Positions 8,455 through 21,754 are shown, counted from the stretch's first letter. The stretch: DNA of 64,000 bases from Bimuria novae-zelandiae CBS 107.79 (GCA_010015655.1 ML976733.1:74885-138884); one strand, 5' to 3'. Translations and numbers: made by a program. Notes: generated by a model from the letters alone, not told the origin.

Positions 8455-11400
8455 TTTACTTTTAGTTCCTATGTGTCTTCTAAGTGTAGATATCCTTTCC
8501 ACTTAATTAAGTAGGTTCGTGGCTAATCCGTGTGTTATAGTATCTTTTTAACTTCGAATTCGGTTTCTTCCTCTAACTAGTAATAGAAGGTGGTTTCGAC
8601 TGGTGTCTCTAGGTCCGCTGGTTCGAGTTAGTTTACATAGAATACCAGGTGTATCTTTGCGTCTGGCGGTAGTTCTAATTAGTAGTTAACTAGTAATATT
8701 TGTTTAGAAATGAAAAATAGCCTAACCTTAACATAATCTAGTTTCTTGTGCTTTTTCTTCTAGGTTCGAAGATTTTTCGTAAGCAGATATGCTTTATCCC
8801 CCTTCTTTAGCTAAGGTGCCGTTTTTCTTTTTTGGTTCGTGTAGGAAATACTTTACTATTAAGCTTTCTCGAGGTTCTCTTAGAGTTATTAATGTATTTC
8901 TTTTATTTTTATAGCCGTGTTAATGGCTTCTTTCGCTCTAATAGTAGTAGGAAATATTTAATTAAAGAGATATGGATATCTTCTGTGGTTTGTATAGAAC
9001 GGTGTATATCTAGTTACTGCTAATATCTTATTGTTATATGCTAATTATGCTATTAGTAATAGGGAAATTTAGTTATTCTTCTAGTTGTTACAGTAGATGC
9101 GTAGGTACGTTTCTATTATTTAATTCGTACGTTCTGTTTATCCGTCTGTTTATAGGTAGTAGGCTATTAATAGTATTTGTTTCGTTCTAATAAGTGCCAT
9201 GAGTGTTATCTAGTAGTTCAAAGTAAAGAGTTTGTCTCTATCGCTAATAATTATCTTGGGGATGCCATAATGTCGTATAAGTTAATCTAGGATAAGGAAC
9301 GCTAGTTCCGTTACTATTATTACCTTTTTACACGATAGTAATTCTACATATTTAGTGAATCTGCACACGATTACTAGTATTACGTCGTAACTTACTCTGT
9401 TTATGGGATCCTTTAACTTTGGTAATCCTATAATAAAGTCTATTACAATGTCTTCCTATAGTGCTATGGGTATCTAGATGGCTTATATTTCTCTATACTT
9501 AGGATATGTTACGTGTTTATTGCGTTGGCAATCTGCGCATTTGCGTATATAGGTTATTACTACTTCCTTAATTCCTTTAAAGCTGTAGTTCCTTTGGATT
9601 AGCTCTATTATTTTTCTAATTCCAGGGTGTCTATATGCAGGGTCGTCGTGGTATTATTATATAACCTCTGTCTGTTGTTCCTTTAGTACTTCTCGTGTAA
9701 GTATAAGGAGTTAATTAAGTTCTGCTATTAGTTCTAGGGAACCGTCGGGATTTTTCTTTAGTATAGCGGAGTAGGTTTTAACCTTTTCTCTATTATTATT
9801 TATTCTACTAAGAGCGTCTGCTCGTCCGTTTTCCTTGCCTAGGGTGTACATAATTTTAAATTTATATTATCCTAGTGTTTCTAACCATCTTCCTTGTCGT
9901 TAGTTCAGTTCTTTCGTGGTTATAAAACGTGTAAGGTTTTTGTAGTCTATAAAGATCGTAAGTTCTAAGTAACTATGTGCATAGATCCTCTAGTGTTTAA
10001 TAGCTTTTATAATCGCGAGTAGTTCTTTGTCGTGTACTTCGTATTGTAATTCTTCGGGGGTAAACTTGTGTGCGTAGTATGTAATTAGGTGCTATTTACC
10101 ATTCTTTTTTTATTTCGCGCATGCTCTAACTGCTAAGTCGCTTACGTTTATTTTAATACGCAGAGGTTTATTGTCCTGGAAGTGTATAAGGACTAGTGGC
10201 GTAATATATACTTTCTATAGCGTTTAGAATGCTTGCTCGCATTCTTTTATTTAATTAAAAGGTTTGTCTTTCTTTATAAGGTTCGTAAGTGGTAGCGTAA
10301 TTCTGGAGTAGTCTGTGATAAACTATCTATTAAATTTAGTAAATTTAAGGAAGGCTTGTACTTCTTTAAGGTTAGTAAGTAATTTCTACTTCTTTACTTC
10401 CTTAATCTTCGAAGGGCTTACTTAGATACCTTCGGTATTAATAACATGTCCTAGAAACTCTAATTCTGTGATATAGAATTTATATTTCTTAAGTTTTAAT
10501 TGTAGGTTGGCGCTGTCTAGTGCTTGTAGTACCGTTTATACGTATTATACATAATCCTTCTCTTGTTCAGAGAATATCAGGATGTTGTCGAGGTAGGTAA
10601 CTATAAATATATTAAGGTAGTTCCTTAGTACGTTATTAATTATTGCTTAGAACGTTGCTGGTGCGTTCGTGAGTCCAAAAGGCATAACTTGGTACTTAAA
10701 CAGTCCGTATCTGGTTCGAAAGGCTGTCTTCCACTCGTTACCTACTGCTATTTGTATGAGGTGGTATCTATCTTATAGGTCGAATTGTGTAAATATCTTG
10801 GCTCGTCCTAGCCTGTCTCGAGATTCTTGTATGTTCGGTAGTGGGTATCTATTCTTAATTATTATATTATTTAGCCTTCTATAGTTAATGCATAGACGTT
10901 ATGTTCCATCCTTCTTTATAACGAATATTAGGGGTAATACTACTAGCGATTCTAACTTACGTATTTATTACCTCTTAAGGGCTTTCTTTAGAAATTCGCG
11001 TGTCTATTAGAGTTCTTTTGCGCTTTGTCTATATAGTAGTCTAAAGGGTGGCGTCTTTCCCTCTTTAAGAATAATGCAATAATCTTAGTGTATATGCTTA
11101 GGAAGGGCGTTGGCTCCTGTCTCTTCTTAAAATAAATAACTCTATTCCTTATATTTATTAGGAATATTAAGAGGTGTGCTATTCTCTTCGTGCTTACGCT
11201 TTATAACCTAGTAGTTCCTACCAGCGTCTGCCAAGTTAGTTTCGTGTTTATTAACTTCTAGTTGCAAGACTATATTATTAATAGCTCTCTTATCTACTAT
11301 TATGCTCTATTAATGCGTAGGCTTTACTTATAATACACAGTTGCAGTGCTTAAAGGATAGCTCTTTCTTTTCTTAGTTAACTATGGGGTTATGCTTTCTT

Positions 11401-13586
11401 AACTAGGGTAATCCTAAAATTACGTCGTGATTGGCTTCTTTAATAATGTCGAGGGTAATTAATTCCTAGTGTCTATAGATCGTAAGGGTGGTTTTGACCT
11501 CGTATTTAATGGTTGCTTTGCCGGGCATTAGTTGTCTATTCGCGACATGGATAGCATAGGGTATAGCCTTCTTACGCTTATAGAGTCCTGCTCTATCGAG
11601 TGCTTTTCTCGACATATAGCTTTCCTGTGCTCTTAAGTCCAGCATGGCTTTTATCCATGTTTCTTTAAGCTATATTAGTAGCTTAATTAATGCCTAACTA
11701 TTCGTGGCATTTAGTTCCTTAAAGGCGTTTTCTCGCCTAAGCCTAGGTCTAAAAAAGACATTTTCTTCGTGACTAGCTCTATGGGTTTAAGGTGTCCTTT
11801 CTTCTTTTTTTCCTTAAGGCTGCTGCTAGGCCTTTTCTAGGATAACTTTACCGTCTTCTTCCTTTATTACTATTTCAATCCTAAGGGTCATGGTCCCTTT
11901 TAGTACGCGATTAAACCTATACTTTTCTTTTTACTCCCTATATTCCTTATAGTTAGGGTGTAAGCATGTTTGCCATTTATCTAACGCGTATTTTCTATTA
12001 ACTAGTAGTAATAGTGCTTAGTTTAGTGCTTAGTTAAGGTGTAGAAAGTATTGCGTTTTACGTTTATTCTAGAGGTAAACGTCGCAATGGTTAATAGGGC
12101 AGTTAAACTACTCCTATCTACATTATTAGTATGTTTAGGGAAAGTAGCTGTATTCCTTGGCTTAGTAATAAAGGGTACATTAATCTTCTCTATAGAGGGT
12201 CTATCGTATAGTCTCGTGCGTAGGGTTGCAGTGGTCTAGGTCGTACTATAGTTTATAGTTCGGGTTTTTATTTAGGTACTTCTTTTTAGGGTCTTTATAG
12301 GCATAGTAATAGTCTACTATTTCACGTACTGCCTTGCTAACCAGATTAGGTTAATAGGCGTGGTAAAATGCGGCTGTGTAGTCTTGTTATTTTATTACTA
12401 TAAACCCGAAGTCTCCTTTCCTTAGTTAGTGTCTTTCTAAGAAGTTAAAAACATTCGTCGTCTTACTAGTAACAGGTTTGCTCTAGCTAGGGTGAGGTGT
12501 AAGAAATTAAGGTGTTAGCTCCTTTTCCTTCTTATCTAAACCTTTATATGCATCCTCGTAGAGTCGTGAGTTAGGTAACTTTAATCGTTCCGATTCTTCG
12601 TCGTGGATATTAACTTGTTTAATAGCGTTTATTACCTGCCATTCTTCGTCGGTTGTTTCTTTATTAATAGTTAGTACGTTTAGTTACCTAGTGATCTTGT
12701 TCTTAGATCTGCAGTTCCTGGCTATGTGGCCTGGTTTATTATATATAAAACATTTACGCGTCTCGGTCCCTTGTCGTCAGGTTCTATCTAAGATACGTTG
12801 GTTAGGCTTTTAGAAGCCTGTAACCTTTCCTATTCCCTTTTCTAGGTTATTAAACTAGACATTTTCTATTAGTTAAGATCTATAATAGTTGCGTTACTAG
12901 CGTTAAGGTGTTTTTAGCGGCGCCCTATAGACTATAGGTGCCTATTATTTAAAACTAACGTTCCTTGGGTTCTTGCATAGCTCTTCTTGCAAGGCAAACT
13001 ATTCCCTATTAATATAGATAGTCTCTTTATATAGTTCTTCTAAGGTCTCTATCTTTATACCGCTGCGCAGTAGTTCCTCGCGCACGTTATATTTAAGTTT
13101 TTATTTATACATTATTTTAAGAGATTTATCCTCTTAGTTAAGTTGCACGGCGTACTTGCGGAATTTAGCTATATACTTAGCTATAAATTATTGTTATTAG
13201 ATTATCTAGATCGCACGCTTAGCGATAGTAGTTTTATTAGTAATTCTAAACATCTGTTAGAGACATTTCTTAAAGTTGGCGTAGTCCTTAATAATGTCGA
13301 TAGCATCTTCGTTGCTATTAATGTAGTCTTTATCCTCGTTGTCGTAATCCATGTCTAGGTATTTGACTAGGTAAGGATGGATCCATTCTTTAGCGCTTCC
13401 TTGTATATAGGTCGCTACGAAGATGACCTTCTTTTTATCTTTAAGGTCTTAGTTTTAGTTAAAGAAGTAGAGGTCTAGTTATAATAATTAGGTGTTAAGG
13501 AGGGTACGATTGCTATTATATAAGTCGGGTTTGTATACCTTGTTCTTGCTATCCCCTATAGGGGTAACGTAGTTGTCCGAAGCCAT
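8455..13586 (-). pseudogene. Gypsy gag-pol polyprotein remnant
   Basis: The gag start is likely at 13586 (MASDNYVTPIGDSKN), and a KEWIHPYLVKYLDMD block follows near 13400. A CCHC zinc knuckle (CFI-NKPGHIA-NC) lies near 12700-12760. The reverse transcriptase is clear at about 10650-10930, with [22 protein letters not shown] and [20 protein letters not shown]. RNase H and integrase follow to about 9100. A chromodomain closes the frame near 8470-8660 (EFEVKKIL...YLIKWKGY). Scattered stops and lost codons make it inactive. It ends only a few bases from the end of the oppositely oriented ORF at 7835-8452. Confidence 0.9.
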
Positions 13587-13633
13587 GGAAGAGGTAGGGG
13601 TCCTAGTAGTACTTATGTTAAGGGTGTTCAAGA

Positions 13634-14091
13634 TGTTAAACTCCCGAAGAGATAGCTAATCCCTAAGGGGCTAAGGTTAGTTCTCGGGCAAGAGTACTAG
13701 TAGGATAGGAAAGGGTTATAGTAATAGCTTACGCCTGTTACTAAGGGCGCTGGTATTAAAGGTGTATACGGCATAATTAAATTAACAAGGTTACTTATTT
13801 AGATCTAAATAATAGATTAATAAACAGGTTAAACACGAATGCCTTAAGGGTATTCGTGTAGGTTTATACATAAGAGGGGTAAACCTTACCGTCCATCTCT
13901 CTTTCTACCATCTCTAGATTCTAATAGATGGTCGCGCCGTTCGTGGATGGTACACCTTCTATAATCTTAGCAGGATAGTATGTCTTGGCTAGATAGTATA
14001 TCACGTGACCTCGGTTACGCGACCCCGCCAAGTGTCACTTCCACTAAGGCCTGTTAGTTCTCCGCGTTCCATACATGTTCAGATCCTAATA
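13634..14091 (-). repeat. 5' LTR of the gypsy element
   Basis: It is 458 bp and identical in length to the 3' LTR. The outer end reads TA instead of CA on the plus strand because of a transition, and is followed by the GTAGA duplication. Confidence 0.93.
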
Positions 14092-14114
14092 GTAGATACT
14101 TTATTTTTTAAAAG

Positions 14115-14792
14115 TGTTATAGTCTAGAAGTCGACGGTGGGACGACGGGCCTTATAACGGCACTCGGGCCCCACCTCGAGCTTACGTAAACGTCCCAGGC
14201 TGTCCCAGACGCCAAGACTATGGGACACTGTGGGACCACGTGAGCCCGATCACGTAACGTCCCAGGAAATCCCATGGGATCTCACGACTCCAGGATATGG
14301 GACATCGTGGGATTCTATAGGACAAGGAGGATATATATATAGGACAGTTTCCTTTATTATGCTCCTTGTAGTTAACTTATATATCTTCTATGCGAGTACG
14401 TTCTCCTATATAGACTAATAGTTATCTTATTTTATTATAAAATTAGATTATTTAGCCTCGCGCTAAGTGTCGCATTAACTTATACTACTAAATAAATTTG
14501 TAAAGTACTATAATACCTTACCGCCCTAACCTGGATCGGAACTGTAATGAGGTAAGCGCCCCGCTTACTAAGCCAATACTATGTAACTTCCTCACCTGCA
14601 CCAAAAGGTACGCACGAGAATACTTAAGCCAAGTATTACTCGTATAGTATAATATATATAGGATATGCTAGGGTTAGCCACTAGCGCTAGTGTTTAATCC
14701 TAGCCTAGCCGGAACCTCTATAAGCGAGAGAAGGCCACGTGTTCAACCGTGCCTACCTCGTTATAGGAACAAGGTGTGAGAGCCTTATAACA
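14115..14792. repeat. Solo LTR, 678 bp, in the split Tc1 gene
   Basis: It starts TGTTATAGTC and ends CCTTATAACA, with a perfect 5-bp duplication AAAAG on both sides (14110-14114 and 14793-14797). There is no partner LTR or interior, so it is a solo LTR left by recombination. The first 250 bp carry several copies of TGGGAC or GTCCCA motifs and then a TATATATATA box, an arrangement fitting a promoter-bearing LTR. Its family differs from the gypsy and copia elements in this window. Confidence 0.88.
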
Positions 14793-14797
14793 AAAAG

Positions 14798-15391
14798 TAT
14801 AACTTTAATACCTTTATCCTTAAGAAAATTAAGCTATAAAACTACCTTCTTAAGAGCCTCTTTATAATACCTGTACTTATTAATTCTGCCGCGCTATTAC
14901 TAGCCTCGTATATAATTATCCTTCTTTGTATACTGCTGCTTACGCGAGCGCAGATTTCTATTATTGGCATCCATTTCTTAAAGGGCGCTGCGAGCGAGGT
15001 GTTAACTGCGTGTTATCTTCTTTCGACGCTGTACATTCTTACGTCGAAGCGCGACCTCTATAGCTTGTTTTTCGTCCTTTTTCTCATGCCTGTATATGTG
15101 ACAAGGTCCTTTATAATTGTAAGTAAATGCACCGTAGAATTAAAGCTTATAGTACTTTTATATATAGTTATATTTAACGTTAATATTATACTTCTTATTT
15201 AGTAAAATCTACGTCCTCTATATACCGCGCTATTTATTAATTTAAGTTAAATTTTTATTTATATATATATATATATAACTTAAAGTTAAATCTTAAGTTG
15301 CTACTAAGCTTATATTAATTAGAATTATATTTAAGGGCCTACGTACAGTATTCCTATATTTTTTACTTTATTAAAAGTAGTTTTTATTTAG
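14798..15391 (-). pseudogene. Tc1/mariner transposase, central catalytic piece (piece 2 of 4)
   Basis: On the minus strand it reads an FYGAFTYNYKGPCHIY block followed by a charged segment with RRKNVQRRKKI and RNLRSRKQQYTKK, then KALKKVV and KGIKVILF. That is the order seen in fungal Tc1-type transposases after the central aspartate (VWG-I-YG-KGP-Y, a charged spacer, then the V-MEDNAP strand). The frame continues from the N-terminal piece at 21750-22083 across the copia insertion. It continues again through the 23-bp remnant 14092-14114 after the solo LTR is removed. Confidence 0.8.
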
Positions 15392-15688
15392 TATTGGTAT
15401 TAAACCTACGCAACACTGCTACGGCTTTTACCGCCATGTAGTTTGCCTGTGGTTTTAAACCTGCGCAACACTGCTATGGCTTTTACCGCTATGTAGTTTG
15501 CCTGTGGCTTATTGCGTAGTTTGCCTATGGTTTGTTACGCTAGTCCTGATCGGGCTAGCAGGGAATAAACCAAGCTTAATAAATACCTCTTATAGCAGCC
15601 TACCACAATAGATCTACAATTAAGAATTAAATTAGTACCACATCGTTGCAACAAAGTCTTAATCCAACAGCCTATTACCGTATTAACA
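15392..15688 (+). repeat. 5' LTR of copia element 1
   Basis: It is 297 bp. It contains an internal near-repeat: AAACCTRCGCAACACTGCTA occurs twice, with GTAGTTTGCCTRTGG three times. Confidence 0.93.
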
Positions 15689-15899
15689 CTAATTAGTGGT
15701 TGCTACACTACAGATTGGCAAGATATACTGTGTACAGGGAATCTCAGCACACGTTTTAGGCTGAGTATTCTGGCGATAGAAGTGGTTAGCGCATGCCTCC
15801 TCCCCTACTAAGGCCCAGGATACAGCATCGCTAGTGCGAAGTATAGGTACGACAAGCTCACTGCTATCCTGTATCAGGATTAGCGGCGCCTCGTATTTA

Positions 15900-18800
15900 A
15901 AGGATCTCTCCGCCTGGATTATCCCTACTAAGGCTTAGTTTGGAAGGAGATTTGCGTTAACCACGCCAACTCTTATTAAATCACACTAATTACAGGCCTA
16001 TATCTAAAACGCTATTATAAAGTACACCTAAATAAAGGATCGCTCGTGGTACCTAGATAAGACAATCTATAAGGACTAGTACGCTAACCAAGATTTTAAT
16101 ATCGCCAACGCCACCGTTAATACAGACAAACTTAATACTATAGTTATTAACTAAATAATATAGGTGGAAGAAGATAATATATTTAACCTGTTTCTACTAC
16201 TTAAGTTTAAGGAGCATTTTAAGAATTTTACCTGCAATCTCTTTAACAGCATTAACAAGCGCATCTAAAAAGCACTTAAAGAGCTTCTCCGCTAGTAAGG
16301 CATCTATATTAAGCAGGGTAATAGTAATAATCTCCCCGACTAATTCGCAGAACTTCTTACATTGACCGCTGTCCTAAAATGGTCCGCTAAGTATCTTAAG
16401 CTTATAAGGCTCTGCGAAGGCTTTAAGTGCCACTAGATTATAGATAATAAAGAATAACAGCGGTAGTAGCGAGCTCCGCTAGGTAGAGGATTATTATTAT
16501 TATTATAACCTAGATTTACGCCTGTGTAGAACAACTCTTATTTACTTACTAACCTCGCTAAGTTATACACGCCGGAGCAGAAGTATTTAGGTGATAAATA
16601 CGATATCCTTAAGATAAAGATTAAGGTGTTTAACGACCTCTGCACTAAGGTTAGGATTAATAAAAATAAGTAGTATAAAATAGCACTCTCTATTATGCTT
16701 ACTAGTTAAGCGCTTTAGTATTACTACGATTACATTACTCCCTAGGCGCTTACGCTTACTTATAATATAATGCTTAATAAGCTACGCACGTACTTTAACA
16801 CTACATAAGCTTACTAGATATACCTCTAGGAGTGGCATAGCACTATGCTTAAGAGCGTTATAACTGCTAACCCTAAGAAAGACCCTATAGAGTGTCTTGA
16901 AATAGTTATTAGTAAAATGAACATGCTCTATTAGGCACTATTATAAGACTAGGGTAAGAGCTATAATTAGTATTTACTTGCGTAACAGCTCCTTAGCGCA
17001 TGTCGTAGTATTAAAGCAACTACTATGGCTTGCTTAAAGCTAGCAACTATATTTAAAAGTGTTACTGTAGATCTCCGCAACGTAGTTAGCATGTAGTTAA
17101 GCTATTATCCTAATAGCTAGTTTCTATTACGAGATGCAGATAAGTAGTATTACACTAATCGCCGCTATATTCGTAATAATTAATAAGCTACAGGATTATT
17201 AGATAATGACTACTATAGCTACCGCTATTAAGGTCAAGGCGGATCGCGCGGCAATCGATTTAATAATAATAATTATTAGTTAAATTACTTAGGTAATCGC
17301 CGTAATAAGACATGCTTTATTTGCAAGTAGCCTAAGTGCTAGTTAACTTGATACTTAAAGAAGGAGTGCATGGAGCATCGCCAACGCTATAACTAATACG
17401 CTTAAGATAATCCTAATGCCCTGAGCTATAAAGTGTTTCTCGCTGGCTATAAAGGCATAGAGCTTAAAGACAGCGACGGCAGCGACAATAATGCTAGTAA
17501 TAATAATATTAAAGCATATTTTACTAACTAAGTCTACTTAACTACATTCTGCGGTAAGGTTAACGGCGACGCCATTGTCTCTAGCCTTAATAACGCTATC
17601 GCACTTTATGCAATTATAGGTAATAATCTTTATATCTCTAGTAAAGTAAATAAAGATGCTTAACTCTTCTTATTTAATTTACGCTACGGCGTAGATATCT
17701 TTTAAGGTATTATGCCTAACACTAGTGCAGCCGGTGTCTTAACTACTAGTAAGACATAAGTAAAGGCGCTGTAACTTATCTAACCATCTATAGTTATTAA
17801 TAAGTCTACCACAGGACGTTGTTAAATCTAATTTAGGGATAATCTAGAGTGTTTCTCCCTTGGCGACGTTAATGTCAGCACGCTATTTAGTACAATTACC
17901 TTTATAGTAATGCTAACTAATATACTATTTCTACTCTACTTAAATAATATAGATTATTATGGTATCTTCTTTAATAACATCGACAATATGCTCGTTTAAG
18001 ATGGCAAAGAATTCCTAATTATCCGTAAATAGGGACATCTATGGCTCCTGCTTAATAAATAAGAGACCGTTATCCACTACTTAACCAAGACTAAGCTGCG
18101 CCAGCTTTACCAACGCTTTGGCCATCCTGCTACTAGACGACTACACAAGATCCTTAGCAAAGCAGGCCATAAAGACATTAATAAGAACATTATTAATCGC
18201 ATTAATAAGTACTGTTACTAGTGTCAAATCCACAGTAAAGCACCTGGCCGTTTCCGCTTTACTATTCGCGATAACATGGACTTTAACTTATGTGTTATTA
18301 TTAATATAATGTATATTAATTAGAAACCAGTGCTCCACGCAGTTAATGAAGCCATAGCTTTTTAAGCTACTTAATTCATGCTAAATATTTAGGCAAACAC
18401 TACTTAGGATCTCCTTCGCGCCATGTGGATTAACATGTACATTAGTCCTCCTAACGTTATTAAGACAGATGCTGGCAAGAACTTTATTACTAATAAGTTT
18501 ATTAATAACGCCACGTTACTTATAATTAAGGTTAAGGAAGTCCTAGTGGAGGCATATTATTTAATTAGCAAGATTAAGTATTATTATACTCCTATCCGCC
18601 GTGCTTATAGGGTAATCTCTGCAGACGTTGGACGCACAACCGCTCCTAAACATATCTTATAGATAGCTATTAAGGCTATTAATAACACCACAGGTCCTAA
18701 CGGACTTGTCCTAACTCTTCTCGTCTTTAGAGCATATCCTCGCCTGTTAAAGAAATTACTACTATCGCTATCTATTACCGCCCGCGGCGCTATAGTACGT

Positions 18801-21330
18801 AAAGCAATAGCTAAAGTGCGCAAGATTAAGATAAAGCGCTAAGATAATAAGGCTCTTGTAACTTGTAATAGTCCTAACGTAACTAATATTTTACTATTAC
18901 CTATCCTAAGCAGCGTTAAGGTCTGGCAAGAGAATTATAGATAGTCTAGCCTGTATTAGATAATCGCCCTCTACGTTAACAAGTAATCCGTAGTTGTTAA
19001 AATTAATAATAAATAAGTTACCTTCCGTATCACTGCAGTGCGCCCGTATTATATAGACAATACAACTATTATTACCCCTCTCGTAGAGGACAAGGACAAC
19101 GGTGGCTCCGACGATAATTTCACTCCTATTATAAAGGAGCCCGCGCCCAAGCGTAAGCGCGATAGGCTAAAAGGCTTAAGAAATAAGCCAAAACCTAATA
19201 AAGTTATTACTACCACAGTTAACCTTAATTAACGTGAGCGTAATAATCTTGTCCTGGCTAAGAAGCTACGAGCAATCGGCAAGATTATAATACTAAGGTA
19301 ACTATTTAAAGCATCTATAAAGGTAGAGATTAACGCCCTTATAATATAAGGTGTCTTTCGCTTTAAGAAGTATAGTCCTTACTATTATAATAAGATCTGT
19401 ATCTTTAAGTTACGCATCGTTAATAAAGTTAAGGGCAAGACTACTAATCGCCCGTATAAAAAGTCCCGTCTTGTTATCTAAGGATACGCTAATAATAATA
19501 AGAAGCTTGTCTTAATATAGTCTCCTACTATCTAGCGTGCAAGCCAGCGTGTGATTATCGCTCTAGCACTATTACTATTAAAGCTGGGCATATACCTCTG
19601 GCTCCGTGACATTACTTAGGCCTATATACTATTGGATGATCCACTCTAGCGTACTATTATAGCTAACATACTAACCCAACTTAAGGAAAGTTATCTAACA
19701 AATATATTTATAGTTATTATTAAGCCACTATATGGCATTGCTGAAGCAGGTGCCTATTAGTGGTCAACGTATAATAAACACCACACCAAAACTCTCTACA
19801 TAGTAATATCTACTTATAATCCATGCCTACTTATTAGTAAGACTAGTAGTAAGTGCTTTAGCATTATTAGCATGCAAACTAATAACACGCTTAGTCTATC
19901 TAACAAAGCTTTTACAGACCTTAAGGACTAAGAGCTACGTTTTAAGGCTAAGCCTAAGTAGTTTCTCTTACCGAACGCGTAAATCGACTTTAACGGCTAC
20001 ATTATTAAGCTTAATAATAATAATTACGCCATTACTCTGCGCCAGAAGAAGCAAGGCGAGAAGCTAGAAATAGCTAATAATAAGTAATTATACATTTAAT
20101 AGCGCGCTCGAGGTGCTTACATTATAATAATCTATTAACTAGAGGCGAGCTTCGACCTCGCCGCTGTAGCCTAAGCGAGTGAGCCCACAAAAGAAGAAAT
20201 TACTAGATTAAATAAGCGTATTATCTAGCAGAAGAAGAATATTACTCGCGGCCTTAACTTTATCCTACTAGACTTAAGTAACTTAAAGCTATACGCCTTT
20301 GTCGACGCATTATTTACTAATAATAAGGACATATTATTATAAATAGGCTTCGTGATCACGCTCGGCAATAAGACTAAAGATAGTAATTATAACTTTAAGT
20401 TTAAGGGCAATATTATCTACTAGTTATCTATTAAGTGTAAGCGCGTTACTCGCAGCGTCCTTGCATCTAAGATCTACGCGATGGCCCATAGAGTTAACAT
20501 TACAATTATAATTAGTAGTATAATTAATATAATTATGCAGCGACTTAACTGTTAGGATCTGTATTTAGCATCACCAGGCTAACATTCTGAGACGGCCAAG
20601 GTCTTATAGGAGCCAATGGTGGCACAGCAACGGGCAGGTCACGTGACTGCTCGAAGCGCTCGAATCGAGCAAGTCGAGCATATGCAGAAAGCCAAGGCTA
20701 CGCTCGACATGCTCGAAGCGAGCAAGTCGAGCATGCTAAGTATATATAGAACATGAGGATGGACTCTTCCACCTCGTGTTTAACCTGTTTATTAATCTAT
20801 CGTTTGGATTCACTCAGGCTCTTGTTAATTTAATTATAACACACCTTACTTTAATACTAACACCCTATTAATAAGCGCGAGCTATTAATACACCCTTTCC
20901 CGTTTCGACATCGCTCCTGCTAGAGAACCAACCTTAACCCCATCTCGGATTAGCTACCCGTAGGGACTTAACATTAACCTCCCTAATATCCCTATCGTCG
21001 TGTGCACTGACTCACGCTCCTTATATAATTACTTTGTTAAGCTTAGCACTACTAAGGAGAAGCGCCTTATAATTAATATTATAGCTCTACGTAAGGCCTA
21101 TAAGCGTAATAATCTTATAAACATCCGCTAGATTAATAGACGTGATAATCCAGTAGACTTAATAACTAAGGCCAGCTCTAACTTAGCTATAAAGTATCTT
21201 ATTAACTATAACTAGCTTGAGCTTCGCGTGCAAGGCTAGGTTAATCGTGCTAAAGTTAATACCCTAGAGTACGATTACGATAGCAAGAAGTAGTAAGTCT
21301 ATAAAAGGAGTAGCAAGATAGGCACTAAGA
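15900..21330 (+). pseudogene. Copia element 1 gag-pol remnant
   Basis: Landmarks on the plus strand are a zinc-knuckle region near 17310-17380 (CFICK-PKC) and the HHCC integrase domain near 18080-18270 (RFGHPATRRLHKIL...CY-CQIHSKAPGRF). The integrase catalytic block near 18420-18490 reads MWINMYISPPNVIKTDAGKN. The reverse transcriptase lies at about 19540-20100 (LWLRDIT-AYILLDDPL, KPLYGIAEAG). RNase H begins near 20280 (LYAFVDALFTNNKD) and resumes after the nested solo LTR at 20974 (IVVCTDSRSLYNYF). Frequent TAA and TAG codons make it inactive. Confidence 0.88.
20550..20973 (+). repeat. Solo LTR nested in copia element 1, related to the gypsy LTR
   Basis: It begins TGTTAGGATCTG and ends GGGACTTAACA, with a perfect 5-bp duplication TTAAC (20545-20549 and 20974-20978). 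RNase H coding continues on both sides. It resembles the gypsy LTR read on its own coding strand: the same start, GGTCACGTGA, GTTTAACCTGTTTATTAATC, GAGAACCAACCTTA and a similar end. It is therefore a divergent solo LTR of that lineage. It contains two copies of a GCTCGAAGCG...GAGCAAGTCGAGCAT block of palindromic TCGA-rich sequence. Confidence 0.88.
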
Positions 21331-21452
21331 GGACGCGCACTAGCGCTAGTCTAGTTAGAAAACTAGCAACTATTACAGATTGTGTTTTATTGCAGATTTA
21401 AGCGTTCTGGGCTAAACTGGCCACATGTAGCATAAAAGAAAAGAATAGCCAG

Positions 21453-21749
21453 TGTTGGTATTAAACCTACGCAACACTGCTACGGCTTTCACCACTATAC
21501 AGTTTGCCTGTGGTTTTAAACCTGCGCAACACTGCTATAGCTTTCACCGCCATGCAGTTTGCCTATAGCTTATTGCGTAGTTTGCCTATGGTTTGTTGCG
21601 CTAGTCCTAATCGGGCTGGCAGGGAACAAACCACGCTTAATAAATACCTCTCACAGTAGCCCACCACAATAGATCTGTAATTAAGAATCAAATTAGTACT
21701 ACATCGTTGCAACGAAGTCTTAATCCAACAGCCTATTACCGTATTAACA
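21453..21749 (+). repeat. 3' LTR of copia element 1
   Basis: It is 297 bp, collinear with the 5' LTR and differs by transitions. It keeps the canonical TG start where the 5' copy has TA. A purine-rich AAAAGAAAAGAATAG lies just upstream. Confidence 0.93.
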
Positions 21750-21754
21750 TTTAG

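Larger units (their letters stand above)
7244..14091 (-). mobile_element. Ty3/gypsy LTR retrotransposon, chromodomain type, RIP-damaged
   Basis: Two 458-bp LTRs enclose a full-length interior, and a perfect 5-bp duplication GTAGA lies at 7239-7243 and 14092-14096. On the minus strand the LTR starts TGTTAGGATC. A purine tract AAAAGAGGGGAGGTGA directly precedes the left LTR in that orientation, which fixes the 3' LTR at the left. The order on the minus strand is gag, zinc knuckle, protease, reverse transcriptase, RNase H, integrase and chromodomain. It was inserted into a Tc1/mariner transposase gene. Its interior stops are almost all TAA or TAG at expected glutamine or tryptophan positions. 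Confidence 0.95.
15392..21749 (+). mobile_element. Ty1/copia LTR retrotransposon 1, RIP-damaged
   Basis: Two 297-bp LTRs (TGTTGGTATT...TATTAACA) bound the element, with a perfect 5-bp duplication TTTAG at 15387-15391 and 21750-21754. The coding order on the plus strand is gag with zinc knuckle, protease, integrase, reverse transcriptase and RNase H, the copia order. It lies inside the Tc1/mariner transposase frame. A 424-bp solo LTR is nested in its RNase H region. Confidence 0.94.

Noticed and set aside
14230..14418. 62-codon frame in the solo LTR
   Set aside because: Located in the promoter-like part of an LTR with repeated GGGAC motifs; no coding signature.
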